34,261 nt of DNA from Deltaproteobacteria bacterium (GTDB taxonomy: Bacteria > Bdellovibrionota > FAC87 > UBA2466), in NCBI GenBank assembly GCA_900299195.1, contig OMIX01000090.1:1-34261 (forward strand), written 5' to 3'. Below are positions 8,495 to 17,447 of this stretch, one piece after another. Numbering within the stretch: the stretch's first letter is position 1; each line of letters starts with the position of its first letter. A model generated the notes under the pieces. It was not told the DNA's origin and searched no databases. It saw only the letters and a list, made by a program, of their open reading frames with translations. A program made the translations under genes and the position numbers.

Positions 8495-11017
8495 TTACCC
8501 TCCGTGACATTTTTTGTATTTTTTCCCGCTGCCACAAGGACAGGGATCATTTCGCCCAACCTTATCTTCTTTTCGCAAAGTGGGTTCCAATTGGCTTTCC
8601 TCTTGCGCTCCATGCATGAAATGCATGGGCTGAGCTTTGGGCTGCAATTCTTGAACCTCTTCTTCTCGCGTGACTTGGACTCGATAGAGTTTCGTGATGA
8701 CATCCATTTTAACTTGGTCGTCCATCAGCTTAAATAGGGTAAAGCCCTCTTTTTTGTATTCGACTAACGGATCTTTCTGACCATAACCCCGCAGACCCAC
8801 CCCCTCTTTGAGATGATCCATGTTGAGAAGATGATCCTTCCACAATTGGTCGATAGAGCCTAAATAGATCATTTGTTCCAATTGGCGAACAACTTCAGGA
8901 GTCATCGCTTTTTCGCGTTCATCGTAAAAAACTTGGGCTCTTTTGCAGATCTCCTCGGTGAGCGCTTCTTTGGTTTCAAAGGTTCTAATCGTATCTTCAG
9001 TAAAACCCAGAGATTTGTCGAACATGGTGAGGATCGACTCTAATATGGAGCGCGTATCCCAATCGCTAGTCAGCTTAACGGAAGCGAAGGTATTACAAAC
9101 AGTATCGACCTGTTCTTTGACGATGTCGGAGATTAAATCTTTTGTGTTTTCTCCTTTAAGAATAAGTCTTCTTAATTCGTAAACGACCTCTCTTTGTTTG
9201 TTAAGAACGTCGTCATATTCTAAAAGATGTTTACGAATGTCATAGTTGTGCCCTTCTACTTTTTTCTGGGCATTGTCGATAGCCTTAGTAATAAGCTTCG
9301 ATTCAATGGGAACCTCTTCTTCCATTTTGAATCGATCCATGTAGGCTTTAATTTTTTCCCCTTGGAAAATTCGCAAAAGGTCATCTTCTAACGAGAGGTA
9401 AAAGCGGCTAGAACCGGGATCTCCCTGACGACCGGCTCGACCACGAAGCTGATTGTCAATTCGACGAGATTCGTGCCTTTCGGTCCCAATAATGTGGAGT
9501 CCTCCCATTTCTTTGACCCCGGGACCTAGAACGATGTCAGTTCCTCGGCCTGCCATGTTGGTCGCAATAGTGATAGCACCAGGTTGACCTGCTTGAGCTA
9601 CAATTTCCGCTTCTCGTTCATGTTGTTTAGCATTGAGAACGTTGTGGGGAACTCCCCGCTTTTTGAGGAGCTGACTTAAGTATTCCGATTTCTCGATGGA
9701 GATCGTGCCCACCAAGACAGGTTTTTTCTTTTGAAACATTTCCTCGATATCATCGCAAACCGCTTTGTATTTTGCTTTGGCCGTTTTGTAGATCACATCC
9801 TGCTTGTCATCGCGCACCATGGGGCGGTTGGTGGGTATAACACAAACCTCTAGTTTATAAATATTATTAAACTCGGTGGCTTCGGTATCGGCTGTTCCTG
9901 TCATCCCGGCCAGTTTTTTATACATCCTGAAATAATTTTGGAAAGTCACAGTAGCTAGAGTTTGATTTTCATTTTCAATATTAACACCCTCTTTAGCTTC
10001 AAGGGCCTGGTGAAGCCCGTCGCTATATCTGCGGCCTGGCATTAATCTTCCCGTGAATTCGTCGACAATAATCACTTCGCCTTCTTTAACCACATAATCC
10101 ACATCTCGTTTAAAAATGGCGTGAGCTTTTAACCCTTGATGCACATGATGAACCAATTCCATGTGTTCCGGAGCGTAGAGATTGTTGACTCGAAGGGCTT
10201 TTTCGATCTTATTGACCCCAGACTCGGTCAGAGCCACACTTCGAGACTTCTCTTCAATGGTGTAGTCCTCCACATTTTGAAGAATGGGAATAACTGAGTT
10301 GATTAAATAATATTTATCGGTGGAATCATCGGTAGGTCCGCTGATGATAAGAGGAGTTCGTGCTTCGTCGATTAAAATAGAATCCACTTCGTCCACAATG
10401 GCAAAATTCAGAGGTCGCTGAACGAAATCCTCCAACCTGAATTTCATGTTATCTCTTAAATAGTCGAAGCCAAATTCGTTGTTAGTTCCGTAAGTGATAT
10501 CGGCCGAATAGGATTCGTGCCTCTCGCGGTCGTTTAACCCGTGAACGATTGTTCCCACACTTAATCCTAAAAAGCGGTACAGCTGGCCCATCCATTCAGA
10601 GTCACGTTTGGCTAAGTAATCGTTGACCGTGACGACATGAACCCCTTTTCCTTCTAAAGCATTGAGATAAACGGGAAGGGTAGCGACGAGCGTTTTTCCT
10701 TCTCCAGTTCTCATCTCAGCTACTTTGCCGCTGTGGAGGACCATCCCCCCAATGAGTTGGACGTCGAAGTGGCGCATGTTGAGGACTCGCTTACCAGCTT
10801 CTCTGGTGACAGCAAAAGCTTCCGCTAGAATGTCGTTGAGAGTGGCTCCCCGTGAGAGTTTTTCTCTAAACTCTGCAGTTTTATTTCTAAGTCCTTCATC
10901 GGTCAGTTTAGAAATTTGGGCCTCTAACGCATTCACTTCCAATACTTTAGGAACCAGCCGTTTAATTTCTCGTTCGTTTGCACTTCCAAATATTTTTTTT
11001 GCAATAGATCCAATCAT
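8495..11017 (-). CDS. secA: Protein translocase ATPase SecA
   Basis: The motor of the Sec pathway pushes unfolded preproteins through SecYEG at the inner membrane. The protein has 840 residues, close to typical. Walker A is MRTGEGKT (102-109) and the DEAD-type box is DEVD in [16 protein letters not shown]. The C-terminal zinc-binding, SecB-interacting tail [17 protein letters not shown] is complete. The preprotein-crosslinking and helical-scaffold regions follow the usual order. It is the first gene of a minus-strand chain of five, with a good promoter about 50 bases upstream. It is followed after 3 bases by the zinc-ribbon gene. Confidence 0.98.
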   Translation of the reverse strand: MIGSIAKKIFGSANEREIKRLVPKVLEVNALEAQISKLTDEGLRNKTAEFREKLSRGATLNDILAEAFAVTREAGKRVLNMRHFDVQLIGGMVLHSGKVAEMRTGEGKTLVATLPVYLNALEGKGVHVVTVNDYLAKRDSEWMGQLYRFLGLSVGTIVHGLNDRERHESYSADITYGTNNEFGFDYLRDNMKFRLEDFVQRPLNFAIVDEVDSILIDEARTPLIISGPTDDSTDKYYLINSVIPILQNVEDYTIEEKSRSVALTESGVNKIEKALRVNNLYAPEHMELVHHVHQGLKAHAIFKRDVDYVVKEGEVIIVDEFTGRLMPGRRYSDGLHQALEAKEGVNIENENQTLATVTFQNYFRMYKKLAGMTGTADTEATEFNNIYKLEVCVIPTNRPMVRDDKQDVIYKTAKAKYKAVCDDIEEMFQKKKPVLVGTISIEKSEYLSQLLKKRGVPHNVLNAKQHEREAEIVAQAGQPGAITIATNMAGRGTDIVLGPGVKEMGGLHIIGTERHESRRIDNQLRGRAGRQGDPGSSRFYLSLEDDLLRIFQGEKIKAYMDRFKMEEEVPIESKLITKAIDNAQKKVEGHNYDIRKHLLEYDDVLNKQREVVYELRRLILKGENTKDLISDIVKEQVDTVCNTFASVKLTSDWDTRSILESILTMFDKSLGFTEDTIRTFETKEALTEEICKRAQVFYDEREKAMTPEVVRQLEQMIYLGSIDQLWKDHLLNMDHLKEGVGLRGYGQKDPLVEYKKEGFTLFKLMDDQVKMDVITKLYRVQVTREEEVQELQPKAQPMHFMHGAQEESQLEPTLRKEDKVGRNDPCPCGSGKKYKKCHGG

Positions 11018-11064
11018 ATGAGCGCTTTCATTGGGTGTTGACGCACTAGTCGAAAATAAGGGTC

Positions 11065-11093
11065 AGTATATGTTAAGGATGGGCTTATGACAA
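11065..11093 (-). promoter_or_regulatory. Sigma70-type promoter for secA
   Basis: On the minus strand, TTGTCA (11088-11093) is followed by a 17-base spacer and TATACT (11065-11070). This is 5/6 and 5/6 to consensus with ideal spacing. The predicted start site near 11058 leaves a ~40-base leader before the secA ATG at 11017. Confidence 0.65.
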
Positions 11094-11136
11094 AGTCTTG
11101 ATCAAAAAAATTGCAAAAAAATGCATAGCGTTATCG

Positions 11137-12213
11137 TTAGATTCCAAAAGCGTCGTCTTCTAAGGGGGCTCGTCCTATCCAGTGGCGTAACATGGGAATA
11201 GCTTTTCCTACGTCATTATACTCGACTCGAACATAAGTTAGGCGAGAGCGACGAGCGAAGTTTTCTAGATCCATGGTAATGATGTCGGTCCAACTGCCAG
11301 TATTAAGGTACTGTTTTTCATCGCCGATGGGGGTTTGTTTATAAACATGGGTGTGACCAAACACTACGGTATGAACCTCAGGGCTTCTCAAGATTCTTTT
11401 TGCAGCATCACTTAAATCGGGAAAAACCGAGGCCTCAAACAGGATTTTGAAAGTCTGCTTTAGGCTAGATTGGCGGTAACGAACTTTACTAAAGCGAGTT
11501 GAGATGAAGTAGAAGAAGAGTTTTGTCCCCTGAATGAGCGACATCCAAGTGTCGTGGAAAATGCTCCACCAAATAAAATGGCGGAAAGGTCTCACTTTAT
11601 CCACGGCGGGTCTAACCAGTTTGAGACGGACGATAAATTGAATCGTAAATAAGGTTCCCCAAGGAAGATTAAGAATGGGCTCGGGCAGACCTTCCGTAAG
11701 AAAAAGGCGGGTAGGGTCAACCCGGTTGACCGATTCATACTGGTGTCCATGTTCAATATGGATTCCATCAATGTGATAATAGGAATTTTTCCAATTTACT
11801 TCTTTGCCAACCGCATTCTCAAAGAGTGAACGAGCGGAGGTCCAAAGCATTTCTTGGTCATGATTTCCAATCACATAAGTCAAACTTCGTTTGGGATGGT
11901 TTAAAAATCCTCTCAGGCTGTTAAAAAATACGGGGTGTCCTTCGATAATGTGTTGCAGTTTGTGATTAGACACACTTTCTGTGATGACGGTGGTGAAATG
12001 GCCGTGATAATCGATTTGAATCAAGTTTAAAATGTCACCGTTAAGAATCGACTCAATTTCATAATCCTCGAAAGGTCCTTGAGTATAGTGCTCAAGAAAT
12101 TCTTTGAATCTATGGTCGTGAAAAAAATCTTCGAGCGGATTCATAGCCCCATTAGGCAAACGTTTCCCTTTACCTAGATGAAAATCGGATAAGATCAGCT
12201 TTAGCTTAGCCAT
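11137..12213 (-). CDS. Calcineurin-like metallophosphoesterase (LpxH-like superfamily)
   Basis: This protein of 358 residues has the full dimetal phosphoesterase motif set: SDFHLG (D10, H12), NGD (58-60), GNHD (116-119), HGH (155-157) and GHTH (286-289). This pattern is shared by UDP-2,3-diacylglucosamine hydrolases, but the protein is about 100 residues longer than LpxH. The extra length is an aromatic and basic insert (about 185-265) that could contact membrane. The substrate is unknown. The ATG at 12213 gives an N-terminus that begins right at the first motif, and it overlaps the diguanylate cyclase stop by 8 bases (ATGGCTAA), indicating coupled translation. It is the last gene of its operon, and 43 bases separate its stop from the secA promoter. 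Confidence 0.85.
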   Translation of the reverse strand: MAKLKLILSDFHLGKGKRLPNGAMNPLEDFFHDHRFKEFLEHYTQGPFEDYEIESILNGDILNLIQIDYHGHFTTVITESVSNHKLQHIIEGHPVFFNSLRGFLNHPKRSLTYVIGNHDQEMLWTSARSLFENAVGKEVNWKNSYYHIDGIHIEHGHQYESVNRVDPTRLFLTEGLPEPILNLPWGTLFTIQFIVRLKLVRPAVDKVRPFRHFIWWSIFHDTWMSLIQGTKLFFYFISTRFSKVRYRQSSLKQTFKILFEASVFPDLSDAAKRILRSPEVHTVVFGHTHVYKQTPIGDEKQYLNTGSWTDIITMDLENFARRSRLTYVRVEYNDVGKAIPMLRHWIGRAPLEDDAFGI

Positions 12214-13642
12214 GGATTTCGGGTTGAGCCACAATGACTTGGTTTCGACCGCTCTTTTTGCTGGCGTACATAGCTGTGTCAGCCATCGAAATTACGGTTT
12301 CTTTGTTATTTCCGTGATCGGGAAAGCGCGCGATGCCGATGGACAAAGTGATTTTAATGTGGGCCATTGGAAACCTAAAAGTTCTGGCTTCAGCGGATTT
12401 TCTGACCCTTTCAGCGATTTCTTTAGCGGTTGACAGTTCTGTATCGTAAAGAATGGCAATAAATTCATCTCCCCCGTACCGAAACACTTGATCATTTTTT
12501 CTCAGGCTGCTTCTTATCAGTTTACCAATATGCGTAAGCATTTGACTTCCCACCAAGTGACCGTATTGATCATTGACCTGCTTGAACTTATCGATGTCGA
12601 TAAAAAGAACACAGAATCCTTGGTTCTTTTTATTCAAACTGTCCATGGCTATATTGAGGGCCTGTTCTAAAAAACGTGGGTTATAGAGCCCCGTAAGGTC
12701 ATCAATATAAGTGAGTTGTTTAGCTTCAATATAGCGCTGATGATTTTCTAACGAAACTTCGAGACTTCGAATGAGGAACTCGGTTCGAGTTTTGAGAAGT
12801 TCAGAAGGGACCCCAGATAATCCAAAGAGGAGAATTCCACCCATGGATGAGTTTTTAAGTGGAATCCAAGCACAGTCCCCTCGAAACCAATGCTCCGGGT
12901 GAGAAGTCAAATGGGTGAAAAAGGAATCTCTCATTAACAAGGGAAATTTGTTTTGGAAACTGGTTAATTCTTCTTGGGCCTCTTGCGAAGAATGACATCC
13001 CCAGTATTCTACGAAAAAGGCTGTCCCGTCGATGGTCTGTGTCAAAGACGAACTGGAACGAGGAGTGTTGGAGCTTGGGCATAGCCAAATAGCTCCTCCG
13101 GCTCCGGTTTGATGGATTAAATGATTGATCGCTAATTCCCGCATTTTATAATCTGATTCTGCGATATTAATATGATGGGTAACGCTGAACATCTCTAGGT
13201 CGGCTTGTAGAGTCGGGTCATGGGGTAATAAATTTTTTGTGCTAATCAGTTTTTGCAAAGCATACCAGAGGGTCTCGGGGTTCGTAGGCTTTAGGTAGTA
13301 ATCTGAAATGCCTGCTTTAAAAGCCGATATTGCAATATGAACATCGTCGGTGTGAGAGAGAACGATGATTTCAGTTCCGGGCGAAATTGATTTCATTTCA
13401 TGCAAAGATTGTATGGGATTCTCCGAAACTACACTTAAATCGAGAATAAGGTAGTGGGGTTTGAGTTTTCTTAAAAGTAATTTCCAGTTTTTGGGTGAAA
13501 GCTCCCAATGACATTCGATGGGGTATTGGTTGAAAAGCGGAAGGTAGAGTTCTTTAAAAAAGGGGTCACTATACCAAATGTCGACTCGGGTTTTAGGCTC
13601 GGATAAAACGCTTAATCTCAAATCTTTAACAGAGATGCTCAT
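12206..13642 (-). CDS. REC-GGDEF response regulator, probable diguanylate cyclase
   Basis: This protein of 478 residues has three parts. Residues ~18-135 form a receiver-like domain with the likely phospho-acceptor D68 (LILDLS), S96/T98 and K118 (YYLKP). Residues ~150-300 form a GAF-like region. Residues ~308-475 form a GGDEF domain. The active site is intact (GGDEF at 390-394), and an RxxD inhibitory site (R381-D384) sits five residues before it, so the enzyme should make c-di-GMP from two GTP and be product-inhibited. The receiver domain lacks the usual acidic pair right after strand 1, so phosphorylation is uncertain. It follows the coiled-coil gene by 6 bases and overlaps the phosphoesterase gene by 8. 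No histidine kinase is nearby. Confidence 0.88.
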   Translation of the reverse strand: MSISVKDLRLSVLSEPKTRVDIWYSDPFFKELYLPLFNQYPIECHWELSPKNWKLLLRKLKPHYLILDLSVVSENPIQSLHEMKSISPGTEIIVLSHTDDVHIAISAFKAGISDYYLKPTNPETLWYALQKLISTKNLLPHDPTLQADLEMFSVTHHINIAESDYKMRELAINHLIHQTGAGGAIWLCPSSNTPRSSSSLTQTIDGTAFFVEYWGCHSSQEAQEELTSFQNKFPLLMRDSFFTHLTSHPEHWFRGDCAWIPLKNSSMGGILLFGLSGVPSELLKTRTEFLIRSLEVSLENHQRYIEAKQLTYIDDLTGLYNPRFLEQALNIAMDSLNKKNQGFCVLFIDIDKFKQVNDQYGHLVGSQMLTHIGKLIRSSLRKNDQVFRYGGDEFIAILYDTELSTAKEIAERVRKSAEARTFRFPMAHIKITLSIGIARFPDHGNNKETVISMADTAMYASKKSGRNQVIVAQPEIHG

Positions 13643-13648
13643 AGAGAT

Positions 13649-14683
13649 TTAACCTGTTTTTCGCGCGTCATTGACGTCGTTTTGAGTGTCAATTTGTTCG
13701 AGCAAAGAAATAGCTAGTTTTAATGTTTCAATCAGCCTTCTCTTTTTACTCTCAATACTATTAAGAATGGCGTGTTCATTGAGCAGTCTTTCCTCAAGCG
13801 ATTCTAGCTCGAGTTCTAGGGCGTCATTCTTTTTTCGGAACTCTAAAATCTGTTGGTCCTTGGAGTCGAGCAAAGTTTCAGTGTCTTTTTTGAGAAGTTC
13901 ATATTTATTTTCAAGCTCTTTTTCTTTTAATTTTATCTTCTTTAGGTCGTCCGAAATTTTGTCCTTCCAAACGGTCTTTTGTCGAGAGAGCTCGGCCAAT
14001 TGCTCTTCGAATGAACCTGACTGAAGTTTTTGTTGTTCGAAGTCATTCTTGAGTATAGCGATTTCGCTTTCGTGTTTTTCCCTAAGCGTATGAGCTTCTT
14101 TTTTTAAAAGTGATTCGTTCGATTTAGCAGTGTCTAAGTCTCTTTGAAGCTCTAAGTTAATTCGGTTTAAGTCTTCCTGGGAACGCTTTAATTTTAAAAG
14201 GACATTCTGATATTGACGTTGTTGTTCTTTGAGATCTGACACCTCTTTTTCTTTTAATGAAATATAGTTTCGGAGTGTCTCCACGTTTTCAGACGATGGA
14301 CTCATTGGGCTCGAAGAAGGGATCATTGAATCGAGATTACTCACATCTTGAGCTACCAGGTTCGATTTGGATATTTCAGTTAAGAAAGACTCTTGGAGCT
14401 CTTCGTCTTCAGCTTTGATTTCGAAATGAGGTTCTTCCTGTCTGGATTCATCATCGCTCTGTGGTGCCAATGATTCCTGCTCCCGATTCTGCGATTCTGC
14501 AAAGGTTTCTTCGTGGGAAACTTCAGTTGGGGAATCTTTTAGCTGATCGGAATTTTCTTCACTTAACCGATTGGGTTCTATTCCGGGGTTAGTATCGGAG
14601 GTTTGGCGCGTGGTTTCCGAGATTTCCCCTTGAGTGTTAATGCGGAAAAACTTTTTATCCTTTTTTTTCTTATCTTCAGGCAT
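13649..14683 (-). CDS. Coiled-coil protein, function unknown
   Basis: This protein of 344 residues has a Lys-rich start followed by an acidic, Glu/Ser/Gln-rich and probably disordered region (about 1-125). A long, almost unbroken heptad-type coiled coil follows (about 130-335). There is no signal peptide and no TM segment, so it is cytoplasmic. I recognise no family. Such proteins often scaffold polar or cytoskeletal complexes, and here it may localise or regulate the co-encoded cyclase and phosphoesterase, which is inference from position. The ATG at 14683 has a good Shine-Dalgarno (AGGTGAGGG) upstream. It is the first gene of a three-gene minus-strand operon. Confidence 0.8.
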   Translation of the reverse strand: MPEDKKKKDKKFFRINTQGEISETTRQTSDTNPGIEPNRLSEENSDQLKDSPTEVSHEETFAESQNREQESLAPQSDDESRQEEPHFEIKAEDEELQESFLTEISKSNLVAQDVSNLDSMIPSSSPMSPSSENVETLRNYISLKEKEVSDLKEQQRQYQNVLLKLKRSQEDLNRINLELQRDLDTAKSNESLLKKEAHTLREKHESEIAILKNDFEQQKLQSGSFEEQLAELSRQKTVWKDKISDDLKKIKLKEKELENKYELLKKDTETLLDSKDQQILEFRKKNDALELELESLEERLLNEHAILNSIESKKRRLIETLKLAISLLEQIDTQNDVNDARKTG

Positions 14684-14733
14684 GAGAGTCCCTCACCTAG
14701 TTATCGGTAGAAAAGTGAAAATTCCTTAAAGAA

Positions 14734-14761
14734 ATAATGCGCCGCAATCAATAGTTGTAAA
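14734..14761 (-). promoter_or_regulatory. Possible promoter of the coiled-coil/GGDEF/phosphoesterase operon
   Basis: On the minus strand TTTACA (14756-14761), a 16-base spacer and CATTAT (14734-14739) lie about 50 bases upstream of the coiled-coil gene's ATG. The match is 5/6 and 4/6 with short spacing, so this is only a candidate. Confidence 0.3.
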
Positions 14762-14817
14762 GAAAGGGTGGCAATTTTAGGTATTAGGTTCAAAATATTG
14801 TTTTATTGGGAAAAAAT

Positions 14818-16476
14818 ATGATCAAACTGATGGTTTCTTTAATCCTCTGGTCGGGGGCCTGTTTGGGGCTAGGCCTCATGGTGCAGTTTAGATTTTGGAG
14901 CGAACGTCAAAAGAACAATCCACTATCAGGTTTAGGGGCTTTGCTCCTGTTTGGGTTTTGGGGAGTCGCCCTAGGAACGCAGGTGGTTCACTTTTTTCTT
15001 CCTGTTTCTAACGCGGTTTCAACAGTGATTGTGGTAGTGGGGTGGGGTGGGCTTATTCACTATCGCAAGGTAGTGAGTGATTATATTTCCTTTCGAGACA
15101 TTCTTTTGGGCTTTGTTCTCATTCTAGGGTTTGGGCTTCTCGCCACAGTTTGCTTTTTCAATATTGATACCGGCTATTATCACCTGCCCACTGTCGCACT
15201 GTTAAAAGGACATCCCATTCTACCTGGCATTGCTAATGTGTTTGGTCCTTATGGGCATAATTCGGTTTGGTTTTTAGTGGAAGCCGCCTTTGGGTTACCG
15301 TATTTGGGTTTAGCTTCCCAATTTTCTGCAAACGCTCTCATGGCTGTCGCTTTCGTTTTTGTATTAAGAGATCTTTACCGACTGTCGTCTATTTCACTCG
15401 GTGCGTTTATCATTTGGGTGTTGTTGGGATTTAACCATTTTGGTCTGGGACTAGGAGGAGTCACTCCTGACTTTCCAAGCCTTACTCTTAGCTGTTTGGT
15501 TTGGGCCTCTTTTTTAGGCTTAGTCTTTAAAGATTTTGATTCTGAACCTTGGTGGGTGTTGATGCTGTTTTCGGTGGCGTTGGCCATTTCCACCAAAGTA
15601 TCCAACTTGGTTTTGTGGGTTCCCTTGGGCTTTGTGCTTTTTTACAACAAGACGACTCTACAATCTGCAGTGATTAAAAAAGCCCTTAAGTGGAATATAG
15701 GATTTGGGAGTGTTTGGTTAGTTCGAGGTGTTTTGACTTCCGGGTGCTTGCTTTATCCCCAATCTACGACATGTGGATTTGGACTTCCTTGGGCAATGCC
15801 GAAAGAAGTAGTGGCCCGTTGGTACGCTGATGTAAAGAAACATCTTTGTGGAACGGCGATTTCAGAGAATGTTTTTTCCAACCCCGATTGTCTAAGGGAG
15901 TGGTGGCAACGATTGCTTCACGAACCTGTTTGGAAAAGTGTTGGGGTGGGGCTTGGAGTTGTTTTGGGGGTGGCTCTATTTCAAAAGATTCGTTCGCGTT
16001 ATCATTCAAGAGCTTCATGTGGAAAAAATATTCAGATGAGTAAGCCTGCGATGGCAGTTTTATTGGGGGTGACCCTCATTTGGTTGTTTTCAGCGCCCAA
16101 TCTAAGGTTTGCTCTGTGGTTAGTTTTTGCTTGGTGTGGCTTGTTGACATCCGCACTACTGCAGTGGGGCGAAATTAAATGGACGGCAAAACCGTTCTAC
16201 TTTTATGCGGGCTTGGTCATTGCCTTAGGGCTTACCTTGCGAAGCGCTCTATTAACTCGTCCTTTTCCCGTTCGGTGGATCGATTGGCCAACCGTGCCCA
16301 TGAGAAGTGCGACCCCAGTCATGATTTTTGAGGGACTAAAAATTTCTACTCCCAATCATGATTTTCGCTGCTGGGAAGTCGATCCCCCATGTACTCCCGA
16401 AATAAACAGTATTAAGATTCATTCTAATCAAGGAGTCCGTTTTTGGTTTAGCGCTGAAGGGGATAAGTCACGATGA
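14818..16476 (+). CDS. Polytopic membrane protein, LIC_10190-like (GT-C-like fold)
   Basis: This protein of about 552 residues has roughly ten or more hydrophobic segments across almost its full length. A conserved-looking loop after the third segment reads DTGYYHLPT (D117-H122), followed by GPYGHNSVWF. This arrangement resembles LIC_10190-family membrane proteins and GT-C glycosyltransferases, where an acidic residue in the first large loop is functional. The family match is from memory of its pattern. A soluble tail of ~60 residues ends the protein. The ATG at 14818 was chosen over an in-frame TTG at 14806. The stop overlaps the ATP-grasp start by 4 bases (ATGA), so the two are translationally coupled. 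Confidence 0.72.
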   Translation: MIKLMVSLILWSGACLGLGLMVQFRFWSERQKNNPLSGLGALLLFGFWGVALGTQVVHFFLPVSNAVSTVIVVVGWGGLIHYRKVVSDYISFRDILLGFVLILGFGLLATVCFFNIDTGYYHLPTVALLKGHPILPGIANVFGPYGHNSVWFLVEAAFGLPYLGLASQFSANALMAVAFVFVLRDLYRLSSISLGAFIIWVLLGFNHFGLGLGGVTPDFPSLTLSCLVWASFLGLVFKDFDSEPWWVLMLFSVALAISTKVSNLVLWVPLGFVLFYNKTTLQSAVIKKALKWNIGFGSVWLVRGVLTSGCLLYPQSTTCGFGLPWAMPKEVVARWYADVKKHLCGTAISENVFSNPDCLREWWQRLLHEPVWKSVGVGLGVVLGVALFQKIRSRYHSRASCGKNIQMSKPAMAVLLGVTLIWLFSAPNLRFALWLVFAWCGLLTSALLQWGEIKWTAKPFYFYAGLVIALGLTLRSALLTRPFPVRWIDWPTVPMRSATPVMIFEGLKISTPNHDFRCWEVDPPCTPEINSIKIHSNQGVRFWFSAEGDKSR

Positions 16477-17447
16477 AAATATTAATAGCGGGTGAGCCCA
16501 CTTCCACTATGCAGGTCGGGTTAGACACTGGAGTTGTTTTGGCTGCTGAAATGATGAGCAGAGGATTTTGGGTTGACTACGTCAATTTAGAATCCGTCGA
16601 TTGGCGACTGTCTCAGCAGGAATATTTCAGAAAACTCCCCATCCAAAGAATCCATCAAGTTAAGCCATTACAAAAAGAACCTTTTGAACTCGAGGGGCAT
16701 CGAGAAGAGGAAGTAACCTCTTATGATGTGATTTGGCAGCGGCTTGATCCTCCTGTGGACGAACGTTACATCGGACATATGAAGCAGTTTGCTCAATTAC
16801 CCAAGAGTATTTTGCAGATTAATAATCCCAACTGGAATTGGAAGTTGAGTGAGCATTTACTGCCTCAAAACTACCCAGAGTTTTCTATTCCTACCTATGA
16901 GTGCTGTTCGTTAGAAGAAATGAAGAAAAAGATCAGAGATTCCAAGGGAGACATGGTAGCTAAACCCCTTCATTTGTACTCGGGACAAGGGATTGAGTTT
17001 TTCAATTCGAGCACTTCGGATTTTCAATTAAGGGATTATTGGGAAAAGTGGAAACCCAAAATTGCGTTGCAACCTTACATTCCTGAAGTCACTACCCAAG
17101 GAGATTTGAGAATTGTGGTCATGAATTGCAAGGTGATGGGAAGTGTGTTGCGAAGACCCAAACCGGGGAGCCGTTTAGCGAATTTGCATCAAGGCGGAAG
17201 CGCCCATTTTTTTAGTCCTACCGAACGGCAACTGAAAGCCTGTGATGTGATTTCTAGGGATCTGATTTCAAAAGGGCTCTATTTGTTGGGACTGGATTTT
17301 ATCGGAGATTATCTCACTGAAGTTAACATAACCTGCCCCTCTGCAATCCCGCAGATCAATCAGGTCATGGGAATTCGAGCTGAGAAAGGGATGGTGGATG
17401 AAATGGTCACTTTGGCTCATTTAGGCCCTAAGTTAGGTATTGACTAG
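16473..17447 (+). CDS. ATP-grasp ligase, glutathione synthetase (GshB)-like
   Basis: This protein of 324 residues resembles the GshB fold throughout. It has IWQRLDPPVD (87-96), where GshB has its RxDPPxD element. The ATP-grasp lysine region is VAKPLHLYSGQGI (K164, 162-174). The segment GDLRIVVM (210-217) precedes the glycine-rich LHQGGSAH (238-245). The metal-binding ExN is in LTEVNITCP (E283, N285). Authentic GshB joins gamma-glutamylcysteine to glycine. No gshA is present here and the partner gene is a membrane protein, so a different amino-acid or peptide ligation is possible. It overlaps the upstream gene by ATGA, and its stop codon shares the CTAG tetramer with the convergent kinase gene. 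Confidence 0.82.
   Translation: MKILIAGEPTSTMQVGLDTGVVLAAEMMSRGFWVDYVNLESVDWRLSQQEYFRKLPIQRIHQVKPLQKEPFELEGHREEEVTSYDVIWQRLDPPVDERYIGHMKQFAQLPKSILQINNPNWNWKLSEHLLPQNYPEFSIPTYECCSLEEMKKKIRDSKGDMVAKPLHLYSGQGIEFFNSSTSDFQLRDYWEKWKPKIALQPYIPEVTTQGDLRIVVMNCKVMGSVLRRPKPGSRLANLHQGGSAHFFSPTERQLKACDVISRDLISKGLYLLGLDFIGDYLTEVNITCPSAIPQINQVMGIRAEKGMVDEMVTLAHLGPKLGID

Noticed and set aside
13686-14024. Open frame rich in Ser/Phe/Leu opposite the coiled-coil gene
   Set aside because: Its composition mirrors Lys/Glu-rich coiled-coil codons read in reverse and it has no independent coding signs.
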